Shown: positions 7,046 through 15,015 of the stretch, in pieces
How the letters are laid out: every line of letters begins with the position of its first letter
How positions within the stretch are numbered: position 1 is the first letter of the stretch
DNA from: JBBSEZ01 sp038239195
Lineage (GTDB): Bacteria; Planctomycetota; Planctomycetia; Gemmatales; Gemmataceae
Reading direction: 5' to 3'
NCBI GenBank assembly: GCA_038239195.1
Contig: JBBSEZ010000071.1
Coordinates: 1-28,596 of the forward strand
Length of the DNA: 28,596 bases
The notes under the pieces: generated by a model
Databases searched by the model: none
What the model was told of the DNA's origin: nothing
The model's input: only the letters and a program-made list of their open reading frames with translations
Translations under genes and position numbers: made by a program

Positions 7046-8392
7046 TCACGCCAGCAGTTGCCGGATCACCGTCCCCTCCGAGAGCGGGAACGGCCGCCCC
7101 TCCGGCGACGCATACGTGACCTTGTGGGCGTCGTGGCCCAGCGCCGCGAACACGGTCGCGTGGACGTCGGCCGGAGCCACTGGGTGCTCCCTCGGATAGG
7201 CGCCGAGACGATCCGACGCGCCGATCGCCTGCCCTCCGCGAACTCCCCCGCCCGCCAGCACCACCGAGTAGCAATGCGGCCAGTGGTCGCGGCCCGCGGT
7301 CTTGTTCACGATCGGCGTGCGCCCGAAGTCGCCCATCCACACGACTAGCGTGCTGTCGAGGAGCCCGCGCGTGGCGAGGTCGTCGAGCAGGGCGGCGAAG
7401 CCTTGCTCCATCGGGGGAACGAGCCGATTCTTCATTCGCGGGAAGTTGTCGTTGTGGGTGTCCCAGACAATGCTCGGCCCGTTCACCGTGGTGACGAAGC
7501 GCACGCCCGCCTCGACGAGGCGCCGGGCCAGCAGGTGCGACTGGCCCCAACTGTGTCGGCCGTAGGCGTCGCGCACCGCGGGAGGCTCGCGCGACAGGTC
7601 GAAGGCCCGGCGCACCTCGGGAGCGCCGACCAGCGAGAACGCCCTTGCCCGGTTGTCCTGAAAATCGCCGGCCTCAACCGGCTGTCGCCCGGCCAACCTC
7701 CCGAGCAAGGCGCGCCGCTCGGCCAGGCGCGCAGGCGGGACCTGAGCGGGCAGGCCGAGGTTGGGCGGCTCGAAGTTGGCCGCGTTGGGGTCGCTGTTCA
7801 GCACGAACGGGTCGTGACGCGCGCCCAGGCAGGCGCCGAACTGGCCGGGGGTGACGTAGGCGGTGCTGTCGCAGTGCGGCGCCGGCGTGATGACGTAGGG
7901 CGGCAGGGGGCCGCTGTAGCCGTCCCGGCGCGCCAGCCAGCCGACCAGGGTGCCGAAGCTGGGGTAGTCGCTGCGGCTGGGGTTGATGAGCGTGTTGTCG
8001 ATGCGGTAGGGCCGCCCGACGATCGACCAGTACATGCCCGAGTTGTGCTGCGTGTGCGAATGGTGAACGGCGCGGAGGATGGCGCAGCGGTGCGCCTGGC
8101 GGGCGAGCCGGGGCAGCAGCTCGCTGACGCGCACGCCGGGAACGTTGGTGGCGATCGGCTTGAACGGGCCGCGCACGGTGTCGGGCGCGTCGGGCTTGGG
8201 GTCCCAGAGGTCGAGGTGGCTGGGGGCGCCGGCGTTGAAGATGAGGATGACCGAGCGGGCCCTGGCGCGCGGGGCGGGGGAGGCGGCCTCGGCGCGGAGC
8301 CAGTCGGACCAGAAGAGCTCGAGCGCGGCAAGGCCGGTGAACTGGAGCGCCTGGCGGCGCGCGAGGGAGAAGGCGGGAGGGCTCTCGGGCAT
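7046..8392 (-). CDS. DUF1501 domain protein with twin-arginine-like leader
   Basis: 448 residues from the ATG at 8390-8392, with GGAGG about 8 bases upstream. The N-terminus has SLARRQALQFTGLAALEL, the RR-plus-hydrophobic leader usual in DUF1501 proteins. Family features follow: ILIFNAGAPSHLDLWDPKPD, LRAVHHSHTQHNSGMYWSIV, TLVVWMGDFGRTPIVN and GRDHWPHCYSVVLAGGGVRG. The fold is related to the alkaline-phosphatase/sulfatase superfamily, and the conserved Asp and His residues suggest metal binding, but no activity is established. DUF1501 genes often pair with a DUF1549/DUF1553 cytochrome-like gene; none is adjacent here. Confidence 0.92.
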   Translation of the reverse strand: MPESPPAFSLARRQALQFTGLAALELFWSDWLRAEAASPAPRARARSVILIFNAGAPSHLDLWDPKPDAPDTVRGPFKPIATNVPGVRVSELLPRLARQAHRCAILRAVHHSHTQHNSGMYWSIVGRPYRIDNTLINPSRSDYPSFGTLVGWLARRDGYSGPLPPYVITPAPHCDSTAYVTPGQFGACLGARHDPFVLNSDPNAANFEPPNLGLPAQVPPARLAERRALLGRLAGRQPVEAGDFQDNRARAFSLVGAPEVRRAFDLSREPPAVRDAYGRHSWGQSHLLARRLVEAGVRFVTTVNGPSIVWDTHNDNFPRMKNRLVPPMEQGFAALLDDLATRGLLDSTLVVWMGDFGRTPIVNKTAGRDHWPHCYSVVLAGGGVRGGQAIGASDRLGAYPREHPVAPADVHATVFAALGHDAHKVTYASPEGRPFPLSEGTVIRQLLA

Positions 8393-8618
8393 GGCGGGGC
8401 CTCCAGGTGTTGCTCCAGTTCGATGGCAAGCCGGAGCGGGGAAATGCATTGTCCGTTCGCGGCGGCGCGGACACAAGAGGTTTCTCGAAGAAGGCCTGTC
8501 GCCCAACCGGCTCGAAAGCCGGTTTCGCTCTCCCGGCACCGGACTTGCCCCTTTCCCCCCGAAGCCGGTGGTCGCGCGGTGCGGCCCCGGCCCCAGCCGT
8601 CCGCCAGGGAGAGCCCCC
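8393..8618. promoter_or_regulatory. Divergent intergenic region with perfect hairpin
   Basis: 226 bases between the divergently read DUF1501 and SDR genes, so promoters for both must lie here. I cannot assign convincing -35/-10 pairs. It contains a perfect hairpin at 8505-8524, AACCGGCT and AGCCGGTT around a CGAA loop. That nearly matches the hairpin at 832-851 past the isochorismatase-ThuA stop. Confidence 0.4.
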
Positions 8619-9494
8619 ATGTCTTCGACCGCGAACCACCCGAAGTCCCCTCTTCCGCCCCAGCAGCAGCAGAAGCCGGGCCTCGAATCGCAGATGACGC
8701 CGCGCCCGCAGTACAAGGCCCCGCTCTACAAGGGCTCGGGGAAGCTCCAGGACAAGGTCGCCCTCATCACCGGCGGCGACTCCGGCATCGGCCGGGCCGT
8801 CGCCGTCCTCTACGCCCGCGAAGGGGCCGACGTCGCGATCGTCTACCTGCCCGCCGAGCAGAGCGACGCCGAGGAGGCACGGGCAGCCGTCGAGAAGGAA
8901 GGGCGCAAGGCGTTGCTCATTCCCGGCGACGTGAGCGACCCCGCCTTCTGCCACGAGGCCGTCCAGAAGACCGTGAAGCAGTTCGGCAAACTCGACGTGC
9001 TGGTGAACAACGCCGCCTACCAGCAGTCGCAGCCCCGGCTGGAGGAGGTCAGCGAGGAGCAGTGGGACCGCACCTTTCGGGTCAACGTCTACGGCTACTT
9101 CTACATGGCCAAGGCGGCGCTCGAACACCTCCCGCGCGGGGGCGCCATCGTCAACTGCGGATCGATCACGGGCATGCAGGGTAGCAAGGACCTCCTCGAC
9201 TACGCCGCGACCAAAGGCGCCATCCACGCCTTCACCAAGTCGCTGGCGCAGAACCTCGTTTCGCGGCACGTACGCGTGAATTGCGTCGCCCCCGGGCCGA
9301 TCTGGACGGCGCTTCAGCCGGTGTCCAAGCCGCCCGAGCAGGTCGCCAAGCATGGCCAGGACACGCCCATGGGCCGGCCCGGCCAGCCCGAGGAGGTAGC
9401 GCCGGCGTTCGTGTTCTTCGCGTCGGAGGCCGACTCCAGCTACGTGACCGGCGAGGTGCTCACTCTGCTGGGCGGGGAAACCACCGCCGCGTAA
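8619..9494 (+). CDS. SDR family oxidoreductase (YghA/GSP39-like)
   Basis: 291 residues from the ATG at 8619 with AGGGAGAG upstream. Residues 1-42 are a Pro/Gln-rich tail and a PQYKAPLYKGSGKLQDKVAL segment typical of the YghA / general stress protein 39 group. The Rossmann cofactor motif TGGDSGIGR starts near residue 51 and LVNNAA marks the central strand. The catalytic residues are Ser near 181 (GSITG), Tyr195 and Lys199 (YAATK). The end is GEVLTLLGGETTAA. It probably reduces a carbonyl substrate with NAD(P)H in the cytoplasm; the substrate is unknown. The TAA stop at 9492-9494 is the first base pair contact with a hairpin element. Confidence 0.93.
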   Translation: MSSTANHPKSPLPPQQQQKPGLESQMTPRPQYKAPLYKGSGKLQDKVALITGGDSGIGRAVAVLYAREGADVAIVYLPAEQSDAEEARAAVEKEGRKALLIPGDVSDPAFCHEAVQKTVKQFGKLDVLVNNAAYQQSQPRLEEVSEEQWDRTFRVNVYGYFYMAKAALEHLPRGGAIVNCGSITGMQGSKDLLDYAATKGAIHAFTKSLAQNLVSRHVRVNCVAPGPIWTALQPVSKPPEQVAKHGQDTPMGRPGQPEEVAPAFVFFASEADSSYVTGEVLTLLGGETTAA

Positions 9495-9596
9495 GGCGAG
9501 CGGCAAGAAAAGGCCTCCTTGGAGGATGGCCCTCCCGAGCCGTCCGGACGGCTCGGGAGGGCCGTCCTCCAGCAAACCACGTCCTGCCCCTCGCCT
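9494..9596. repeat. Stop-codon hairpin element, copy 2
   Basis: About 103 bp, starting on the last base of the SDR stop codon. The ends AGGCGAGCGGCAAGAAAAGG and TCCTGCCCCTCGCCT match the other copies, and the shared AGCAAACCACG follows the inner stem. The inner palindrome is longer here: 25-base arms at 9521-9545 and 9546-9570, one mismatch and no loop, containing CCTCCCGAGCCGTCC. It could stop transcription before the membrane-protein gene at 9767. No other gene is seen in 9495-9766. Confidence 0.85.
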
Positions 9597-9766
9597 CCGG
9601 GCCCTCCTGGCGAGCCGAGGCGCTTGCCAACAACTCGCCAGGATTTCGGCACAGGACGTGCAAGAGAGACAATCGACTCGAAATAAGGACCGCAGGGACG
9701 AGGCGACTCGTCGAGCGCACACCTCGGCCCTGCTTTTCAAAACCTTTGTGCAGCGGAGGAGAACTC

Positions 9767-10474
9767 ATGTCCGAAGTTACGACCCCCCGAGTGGAAGACC
9801 TGGTGCCGACGCGCAGCCGGGTGAGCCTGGCTCCCGCCTTCGCAGGCGCTGTCATCGCCCTTGCCAGCTATCTGCTCCTGACGTTGCTCGCCACCGCCAT
9901 CGGGCTGTCGGTGGGCGACAAGATGCGCACCGAGACGCTCAGCGCCGCGGCCGGCATCTGCGCCATCGCCGCCACCATGGCCGCCCTGTTCGTCGGCGGT
10001 TGGGTCACCAGCCAGACGCTGGTCGGCGAGAACAAGTGCGAGGCCGTCATTCACGGCATCCTCATGTGGGGCATGGTGCTGGCCATGATCCTGTGGCTGG
10101 CGTCGTTCGGGGTGCGTTCCGGCTTCAACGCGATCCTCGGCGTCGCTCACTTCTCGCAAAACACCACGCGCGACACGACCCCCGAGGACTGGGAAGCGGC
10201 CGCCCGCCGCGCTGGCGTGAAGTCGGAAACGATCGCGGACTGGAAGGGCAAGATCGCCAAGGCCCCCGAGGCGGCGCAAGACCCCGCCAACCAGAAAGCG
10301 GCCGTCGATCACGCCGCCCACGTCACCTGGTGGGCGCTCTTCGGCACGCTGCTGTCGATGGGCGCGGCCATCGCCGGCGCGTTGGTCGGGGCGGGCCCCA
10401 CGTTCCGGCTCGTCGTGCGGCCAGCCGGCCACCTCCGGGGCGTCGTGCAACAGCAGCACGTCGTCAAGGTGTGA
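9767..10474 (+). CDS. Polytopic membrane protein of unknown function, 235 aa
   Basis: Starts MSEVTTPRVEDLVPTRSRVS at the ATG in 9767-9769, with a strong GGAGGAGAA upstream. Four hydrophobic segments are likely: about 23-48 (AFAGAVIALASYLLLTLLA), 62-82, 96-117 (ILMWGMVLAMILWLASFGV) and 188-212. Between the third and fourth lies a soluble loop of about 70 residues. It contains TPEDWEAAARRAGVKSETIA and is rich in Lys and Ala. The C-terminus is basic. Some planctomycete and proteobacterial membrane proteins share this layout, but I cannot name a family or transport role. A strong hairpin follows the stop. Confidence 0.8.
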   Translation: MSEVTTPRVEDLVPTRSRVSLAPAFAGAVIALASYLLLTLLATAIGLSVGDKMRTETLSAAAGICAIAATMAALFVGGWVTSQTLVGENKCEAVIHGILMWGMVLAMILWLASFGVRSGFNAILGVAHFSQNTTRDTTPEDWEAAARRAGVKSETIADWKGKIAKAPEAAQDPANQKAAVDHAAHVTWWALFGTLLSMGAAIAGALVGAGPTFRLVVRPAGHLRGVVQQQHVVKV

Positions 10475-10497
10475 CGCCCGCTCGATCTAAACGAAGA

Positions 10498-10534
10498 CGA
10501 GGCCCTTTCCCGGATAGACCGGGAAGGGGCCTCG
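10498..10534 (+). terminator. Terminator-like hairpin after the membrane protein
   Basis: 16-base arms at 10498-10513 and 10519-10534 (CGAGGCCCTTTCCCGG and its reverse complement with one mismatch) around a 5-base loop. A weak T-rich stretch (TTCATTTGT) follows. It starts 23 bases after the stop of the gene at 9767, in a convergent gap. The short T-tract makes it a likely rather than certain intrinsic terminator. Confidence 0.65.
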
Positions 10535-10567
10535 TTCATTTGTGGCTCTGCCCGACGGAAGGCGCGT

Positions 10568-10640
10568 GGCAGGAGTGGGTTTGCTGTAGGACGGCTCAGG
10601 AGAGCCGTCCTACAAGCAGGCCTTTTCCTGCCGCTCGCCT
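10568..10640. repeat. Stop-codon hairpin element, copy 3 (reverse orientation)
   Basis: About 73 bp. Read on the minus strand it starts AGGCGAGCGGCAGGAAAAGG at the TAG stop of the cytochrome gene, overlapping that stop by two bases. It then has the 11-bp stem TAGGACGGCTC/GAGCCGTCCTA (10587-10597 and 10602-10612), the CAGCAAACC segment, and ends TCCTGCC. The inner stem is the same as in copy 1. Its orientation follows the gene it terminates, as with copy 2. Confidence 0.85.
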
Positions 10641-12366
10641 AATGCGCGACCTTCGGCCACTTCCGCTTGAAGCCGCCGTTGATCCACGTCACGTCGTTAT
10701 CGATGTCGTGGCACTTCTGGCACATCTGATCCATCGCGTTCTCGCGCTTCGCGACCGGCAGTTGCCGCCACGGGCTCATTCGCTTCCGCCACTCCTCGTC
10801 ATTGCTGTTCGCGTAGTGGATGCTGCCCGGCCCGTGGCACGACTCGCAGCCGACGTTCTTCAACTTCTCCGTTACCTCGGCGCCCTTGAACCCGCCCGCG
10901 TAGCCGAAGCCGACCGTATGGCAGACGATGCACTCCGGGTCGTGCTGGCGCAGCGACGGGCGTTTGGCGTCTACCAGCGTCTGGTAGGCGTGCGCGTGCC
11001 CCGACTTCTCCCATTTCTGGTAGGCCCTTTTGTGGCATTTCTTGCATGCCTCCGAGCCCATGAAGGTCGGGCGGTCCTCCCCGTTGGGGCCGACCAGTAC
11101 CTTGCCGCCGGCGCCCTTCACCGGGGCCATCGCCTGCGACAGGTGCGGCACCTGCCCGTACTGCGCGAGATAATTGTCGCGTTTCAGCTCCTTGGTGTAG
11201 TCCTCCATCAGCGCGCTGATCGGGTGGCCTTTCTCGTCGGCCTTGGCCGTCAGATAGTCCTCGGTCATCTCCACCAACTCGTAGCGCAGGTCGAAGGGAC
11301 GGTCCGCGTTGCCGGTGCGATAGACGCCGACCACGCCGACGAACTTGCCCTTGCGGCCGACGCTCACCACCAGGCTCTTCGCCTTGGTCCTGGGGTCGAT
11401 CACCTCGACCGGATGGCCCGGCGGTTCGTCTTCCTCGCTCAGGGCCATCACCACCGAGAACTGCGGATACCGCTGGGCGCAGAGGACGGCCTCCTTCGGC
11501 ACGCGCTTGGCGTCGTGCGTCGGCCCCTGGTAGAGCAGGACGCGCAGATCGACCTTGCCGTTCATCTCGGCCAGCGCCTTGTTCAGGGCCGCCGCGCTCG
11601 GCGAGAAGCGCATGCTCTTGTCGTCCCGGGCGAGGGCCTTGATCTTGCCCGCCACCGACGGGCCGACAACCGCCGTCACGCCCACCTTGATGGGAGATTT
11701 GCCCTGGGCCTTGCCCAGCCTCCAGGCGAAGACCTGCTCGGGAAAGTTCGTGTCCGCATCGATCAGGTTGGCAGCGACCGCCTTCGGCTCGTCGTTCAGG
11801 GCCCATTCGCCCAGCACCTTGAAGAACGACAGGTTGGCCTCGTTCTCGCCCAGGCCCTGCGCCGTGTACCCCATCTCTTTGAGCGAGGCCAGCGAATACC
11901 GATACTTGATGACGCCCTGGAGGTTGGGCAGCGACACGGGCCCGCGCTTCTGCGGAACGTCTCCCAGATCGGCGGCGACGTAAGCCCAGCCCTTCTTCTT
12001 CAGCGTTTGCAAAAAGTTATAGCGCCGCTCCAGCCCGCCCACCTGCGGCTTGGAGCAGCCGCATGGCAACACGTAGCCGTTCTGCTGTCCGGTGAACACC
12101 AGCACCAGGTCGGGCTTGGGCCAGCCGGCGAACGGGCCTTTCGGGCGGGCCCCCGCACTGGCCCTTTCAGCCGGGCCCTCCTTCGCCTCGGGCGGGCGCA
12201 GCCAGCGCGCCAGCCCGGTGCCGGCCAGGGCGCTGACGACGACCAGCCCCAGGGCCGACAGTTTGAAGGCCAGCCCGCGCCCCGTACAGCAGGCCGCGCG
12301 CGTTCCTTCGGGCGCGCCCGCCATCGGCGCCGGGGGGGGTGCGTTGGTGATTGGTATCTCCGCCAA
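10639..12366 (-). CDS. Membrane-anchored metallophosphatase-like / tetraheme cytochrome c fusion
   Basis: 575 residues from a TTG start (12364-12366). TAGGAGGAAGG lies just upstream at normal spacing, and no better start exists. One membrane segment near 34-52 (LSALGLVVVSALAGTGLARW) anchors the protein facing outward. Residues about 85-400 resemble the UshA/5'-nucleotidase-like metallophosphatase region, with DLVLVFTGQQNGYVLPCGC and KPQVGGLERR. The C-terminal part is a cytochrome c554-like domain with four heme sites: CKKCH (about 441), CIVCH (479), CESCH (507) and CQKCH (549). Extra histidines, such as GHAHAYQTL, could be distal ligands. It likely carries electrons in the periplasm; the role of the first domain is unknown. 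Confidence 0.9.
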   Translation of the reverse strand: MAEIPITNAPPPAPMAGAPEGTRAACCTGRGLAFKLSALGLVVVSALAGTGLARWLRPPEAKEGPAERASAGARPKGPFAGWPKPDLVLVFTGQQNGYVLPCGCSKPQVGGLERRYNFLQTLKKKGWAYVAADLGDVPQKRGPVSLPNLQGVIKYRYSLASLKEMGYTAQGLGENEANLSFFKVLGEWALNDEPKAVAANLIDADTNFPEQVFAWRLGKAQGKSPIKVGVTAVVGPSVAGKIKALARDDKSMRFSPSAAALNKALAEMNGKVDLRVLLYQGPTHDAKRVPKEAVLCAQRYPQFSVVMALSEEDEPPGHPVEVIDPRTKAKSLVVSVGRKGKFVGVVGVYRTGNADRPFDLRYELVEMTEDYLTAKADEKGHPISALMEDYTKELKRDNYLAQYGQVPHLSQAMAPVKGAGGKVLVGPNGEDRPTFMGSEACKKCHKRAYQKWEKSGHAHAYQTLVDAKRPSLRQHDPECIVCHTVGFGYAGGFKGAEVTEKLKNVGCESCHGPGSIHYANSNDEEWRKRMSPWRQLPVAKRENAMDQMCQKCHDIDNDVTWINGGFKRKWPKVAH

Positions 12367-12475
12367 GGGCCTTCCTCCTACCCAAGGTTGAAGGATGAAA
12401 GAAGAACGAACGATGAGCGAAGAGTTGTTCCCCCCGATTCATCCTTCCTCCTGCTTCCTTCCTCCGAAATTCGTG

Positions 12476-13921
12476 CTACCCCCGCAGGGCATCGCCTGCC
12501 ACCGGCACGCGAATCGTTCGCTCCGGCTTGCCCTTCTCCCGGGCCTTCAAGTACACCGCGCCGTCTTCGTACGCCGGGTCTTCCCGCCGTGGGAACTTCC
12601 CATACGCCTCTTTCGGCGGCACGACCACCCGCAGTTCCCACGCCTGGCGCACTTCCTCCGACTTCGTCTCCGCCAGCAACTTCACGCGCAAAAAAGGGGC
12701 CGCCACCTTCGTCCGCTCCTCGTCGAGCTCCAGGGTCAGGCCCGGCACCCGGCTCCGCACCGCGATCGACCCCCGAGCCCCCTGCGACTGCGAGAACTCC
12801 CCGAGCAAGAGCCCGCCGCCGTCGGCGTCGGCGCCCACGTCCACCAGCCCCACCACCCGGCCGCGCACTTCCACGCGCAATGGCTCGACGTCCTCGTCGC
12901 TTTTCAGCACCACCACCCGGCGGAACGGCCCGATGGGAAACGGCGTTTTGCCGTCCGCGGCCAGGCCCTTGAGGGCGATCGGCACCCGGTAGGCACACAA
13001 CACCTTGCCGCGCCTCGTGTGGTCCGGTTGCTCGGGGTCGTTGTTCCGCTCGGAGAGCCTGTCGCGCTGGGCCCTCGTCAGGAGGACGGGCTTGCCGACC
13101 ACGAACGTGCTGGAGGCCGGGGTGCGGGGCAGGCCCTCCGACGGGGCTGCCGCGAGGCGAAAGTTCTCGCGCGTGGACGACCAGCAAACGACTTCCAACC
13201 GGCGCTCCTTGCTCTGGAGGTCCTCGTCCTTCAGCTCGCCGAGCTCGTACAGCGGCAGGACGCGGACCGGCTTGTGAAACGCCGCGAGCGCCTGCACCAC
13301 CTGGGGGTTGGCGCCCTTTTCCTGCGACCACAAAGTCGCGCTGAAGGCGCTCGTTTCACCCTCCTGGCCTTTCCAGCTAAGCCTTACCCAGCCCACCGCC
13401 CCCGCCGGCACGTCCACGGCCTCTTCCCCCTTGAGCAACTCGCGCCCCTCTGCCCCTTCCTGGGCTCGCGGGCGGACGACCTCCTCCAGGGCAAACGTCC
13501 CCGGAACGACATACAAGCGGTGCCACAGGCCTCCCAGGAGAGGATGCGCCGGCTCGGCCGCTCGCCCGGCCATCCCGGCCGCCAGTCCCAACAGCAGATT
13601 TCGCCCTTCCTCGTTCAGGGTGTAAAGCTCCACGGCGGAACACTTGCAACTCGTGCGGTCGAGGCCGACCTTCACCGCCTCCAGGTTGTTGTTGTCGAAC
13701 CAGAAGTCGCAGTGATACACCTTCTTCGGGTCGGGCTCGCAGGCCACGTAGCCCCCCTTGATAGGGCCCATCGCGTAATGGAAGCGAAGCTGCCGCCCCT
13801 CCTTGACCACGATCGCCTTCTTCTCTCCCCCCCCGCCGCCCAGGAAGTTCATGGCAAAGGTGATGGCGAACACCATCGCCGCCAGGACCACGATGGCACC
13901 GGCCCACTGTGCTTGCTTCAT
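12476..13921 (-). CDS. Membrane-anchored DUF1573-like protein
   Basis: 481 residues from the ATG at 13919-13921; the upstream Shine-Dalgarno is weak, but the signal-anchor MKQAQWAGAIVVLAAMVFAI fits an N-terminus. A glycine stretch follows, then a section with FWFDNNNLEAVKVGLDRTSC and CKC near residue 90. This resembles DUF1573 domains (immunoglobulin-like, usually with a Cys-x-Cys). A second beta-rich region (about 270-470) contains PFRRVVVLKSDEDVEPLRVE and could be a diverged repeat of the same fold. It is probably exposed in the periplasm. It lies 109 bases upstream of the cytochrome fusion, so they may be one transcript and work together. Confidence 0.8.
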   Translation of the reverse strand: MKQAQWAGAIVVLAAMVFAITFAMNFLGGGGGEKKAIVVKEGRQLRFHYAMGPIKGGYVACEPDPKKVYHCDFWFDNNNLEAVKVGLDRTSCKCSAVELYTLNEEGRNLLLGLAAGMAGRAAEPAHPLLGGLWHRLYVVPGTFALEEVVRPRAQEGAEGRELLKGEEAVDVPAGAVGWVRLSWKGQEGETSAFSATLWSQEKGANPQVVQALAAFHKPVRVLPLYELGELKDEDLQSKERRLEVVCWSSTRENFRLAAAPSEGLPRTPASSTFVVGKPVLLTRAQRDRLSERNNDPEQPDHTRRGKVLCAYRVPIALKGLAADGKTPFPIGPFRRVVVLKSDEDVEPLRVEVRGRVVGLVDVGADADGGGLLLGEFSQSQGARGSIAVRSRVPGLTLELDEERTKVAAPFLRVKLLAETKSEEVRQAWELRVVVPPKEAYGKFPRREDPAYEDGAVYLKAREKGKPERTIRVPVAGDALRG

Positions 13922-14090
13922 GGCAGCTACCCGGACGAGGATGTGGATCAGAGCAGGCAAAAAGGGAGGCCGCCCAGGCGTCGGTGAACGCAACACCAGC
14001 ACCGCGAGCCGCAACGCCCCCCATTCTAATACGCAGCCGAGGGGGGTCAAGGTCGCTGCCGGAGGGAGCTCGCGCGGGAGAGATAGGAAA

Positions 14091-14345
14091 GAAGAACTTC
14101 CACAGAAGGAAACAAAGGGACCGGAGGAGAGCATGGAGAAGTGTACCGCGAAGTCGGGAGAGGCTTCCAACCGGAAGAAGAACTTGAACAGAAGGTAACG
14201 AAGGCAACGAAGAAAGAATAGGAAGACAGGGAAGAGGTAGGCGGGGGAGGCACGACGTTGGGCCCGCGCTTCCCGGTTGCCTTTACGGTTCTTCCTGCTC
14301 CGCTTTCTTTGTTGCCTTCGTTACCTTCTGTTCGAGTTCTTCTTC
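14091..14345. repeat. 43-bp inverted repeat with a third degenerate copy
   Basis: Arms 14174-14216 and 14303-14345 are reverse complements with two mismatches over 43 bases, containing CAGAAGGTAACGAAGGCAAC. A degenerate direct copy of the left arm (24 of 28 bases) lies at 14091-14118. The right arm overlaps the stop codon of the gene at 14344. It fills most of the 422-base gap (13922-14343), in which I see no gene. Purine-rich repeats of this kind appear in planctomycete and verrucomicrobial genomes, from memory rather than a search. Confidence 0.85.
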
Positions 14346-15015
14346 AGCGCGGCGCCCCGAGCTTGGTGGATGCGTCGTCGAGGATAGCCCGCAGCTTTTC
14401 CTCGGTGATCATGTCGGGCGGCAGCGCATGCAGCGCCTTGATCTGGTAGCGCTGGTAAAGCACGGCCGTCAGGGCGTTGGCGTCATCGAGCTTGTACTTT
14501 CTCACCTCGGGCTCGCCGGCCAGGACGAACGTCACGTGCTTGAGGGCCAGTTTGTCCGAGAGGGCAGCCAGCTCGCGCGCCTTCAGGTCGCGTTTGTCGT
14601 CGTTCTTGAGGACCTCGGGCACGTCGGCGTAGCGGAACACCACGAACGCCCGCAGCCGAACGCGCTCGTTGCGGCCGACCTTCGCGTCGAGTTTCTTCAG
14701 GAATGCCTCGAAGGCATCGCCCGCGTCGAGGCTGCGGGCGAACAGCATCACCACCGGGTCGGCGTCGTAGTGCGTCACCAGGCAGTGATAGCGGCCCTTG
14801 CTATTGTAGCGCAGTTTCTTCTCGCCGGCCTTTTCAGTCCCCTTGGGCTCCTCCTCGTAGACGTTCACGCCCGTCACGTTGTAGGCATGAAACGGGCCCG
14901 GGACGTCTTTGCCGACCGCGAGGGGCGCCGCTTCCTTGTCCTGCGATGAGGCCGGGGCGGAGACGAGCAGCGGCAGCGACAGCGCAACCAACCAGCACGA
15001 GCAACGACGGACCAT
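14344..15015 (-). CDS. Secreted thioredoxin-like protein
   Basis: 223 residues from the ATG at 15013-15015, with GGGAGG about 8 bases upstream. The signal peptide is MVRRCSCWLVALSLPLLVSA, cleaved near PASS-QD. The mature part has a pattern found in secreted thioredoxin-fold proteins: THYDADPVVMLFARSLDAGD, then a helix, then RAFVVFRYADVPEV, then HVTFVLAGEPEVRKYKLDDA. It ends LYQRYQIKALHAL plus a helix. There is no CxxC redox pair, so a redox role is doubtful. It lies upstream of the DUF1573-like and cytochrome genes on the same strand. Confidence 0.78.
   Translation of the reverse strand: MVRRCSCWLVALSLPLLVSAPASSQDKEAAPLAVGKDVPGPFHAYNVTGVNVYEEEPKGTEKAGEKKLRYNSKGRYHCLVTHYDADPVVMLFARSLDAGDAFEAFLKKLDAKVGRNERVRLRAFVVFRYADVPEVLKNDDKRDLKARELAALSDKLALKHVTFVLAGEPEVRKYKLDDANALTAVLYQRYQIKALHALPPDMITEEKLRAILDDASTKLGAPR

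Noticed and set aside
9526..12972. A plus-strand open frame of 1148 codons
   Set aside because: It runs through a hairpin element, the membrane-protein gene in another frame, and opposite the cytochrome gene. It is Arg/Pro/Ala-rich with no domain.
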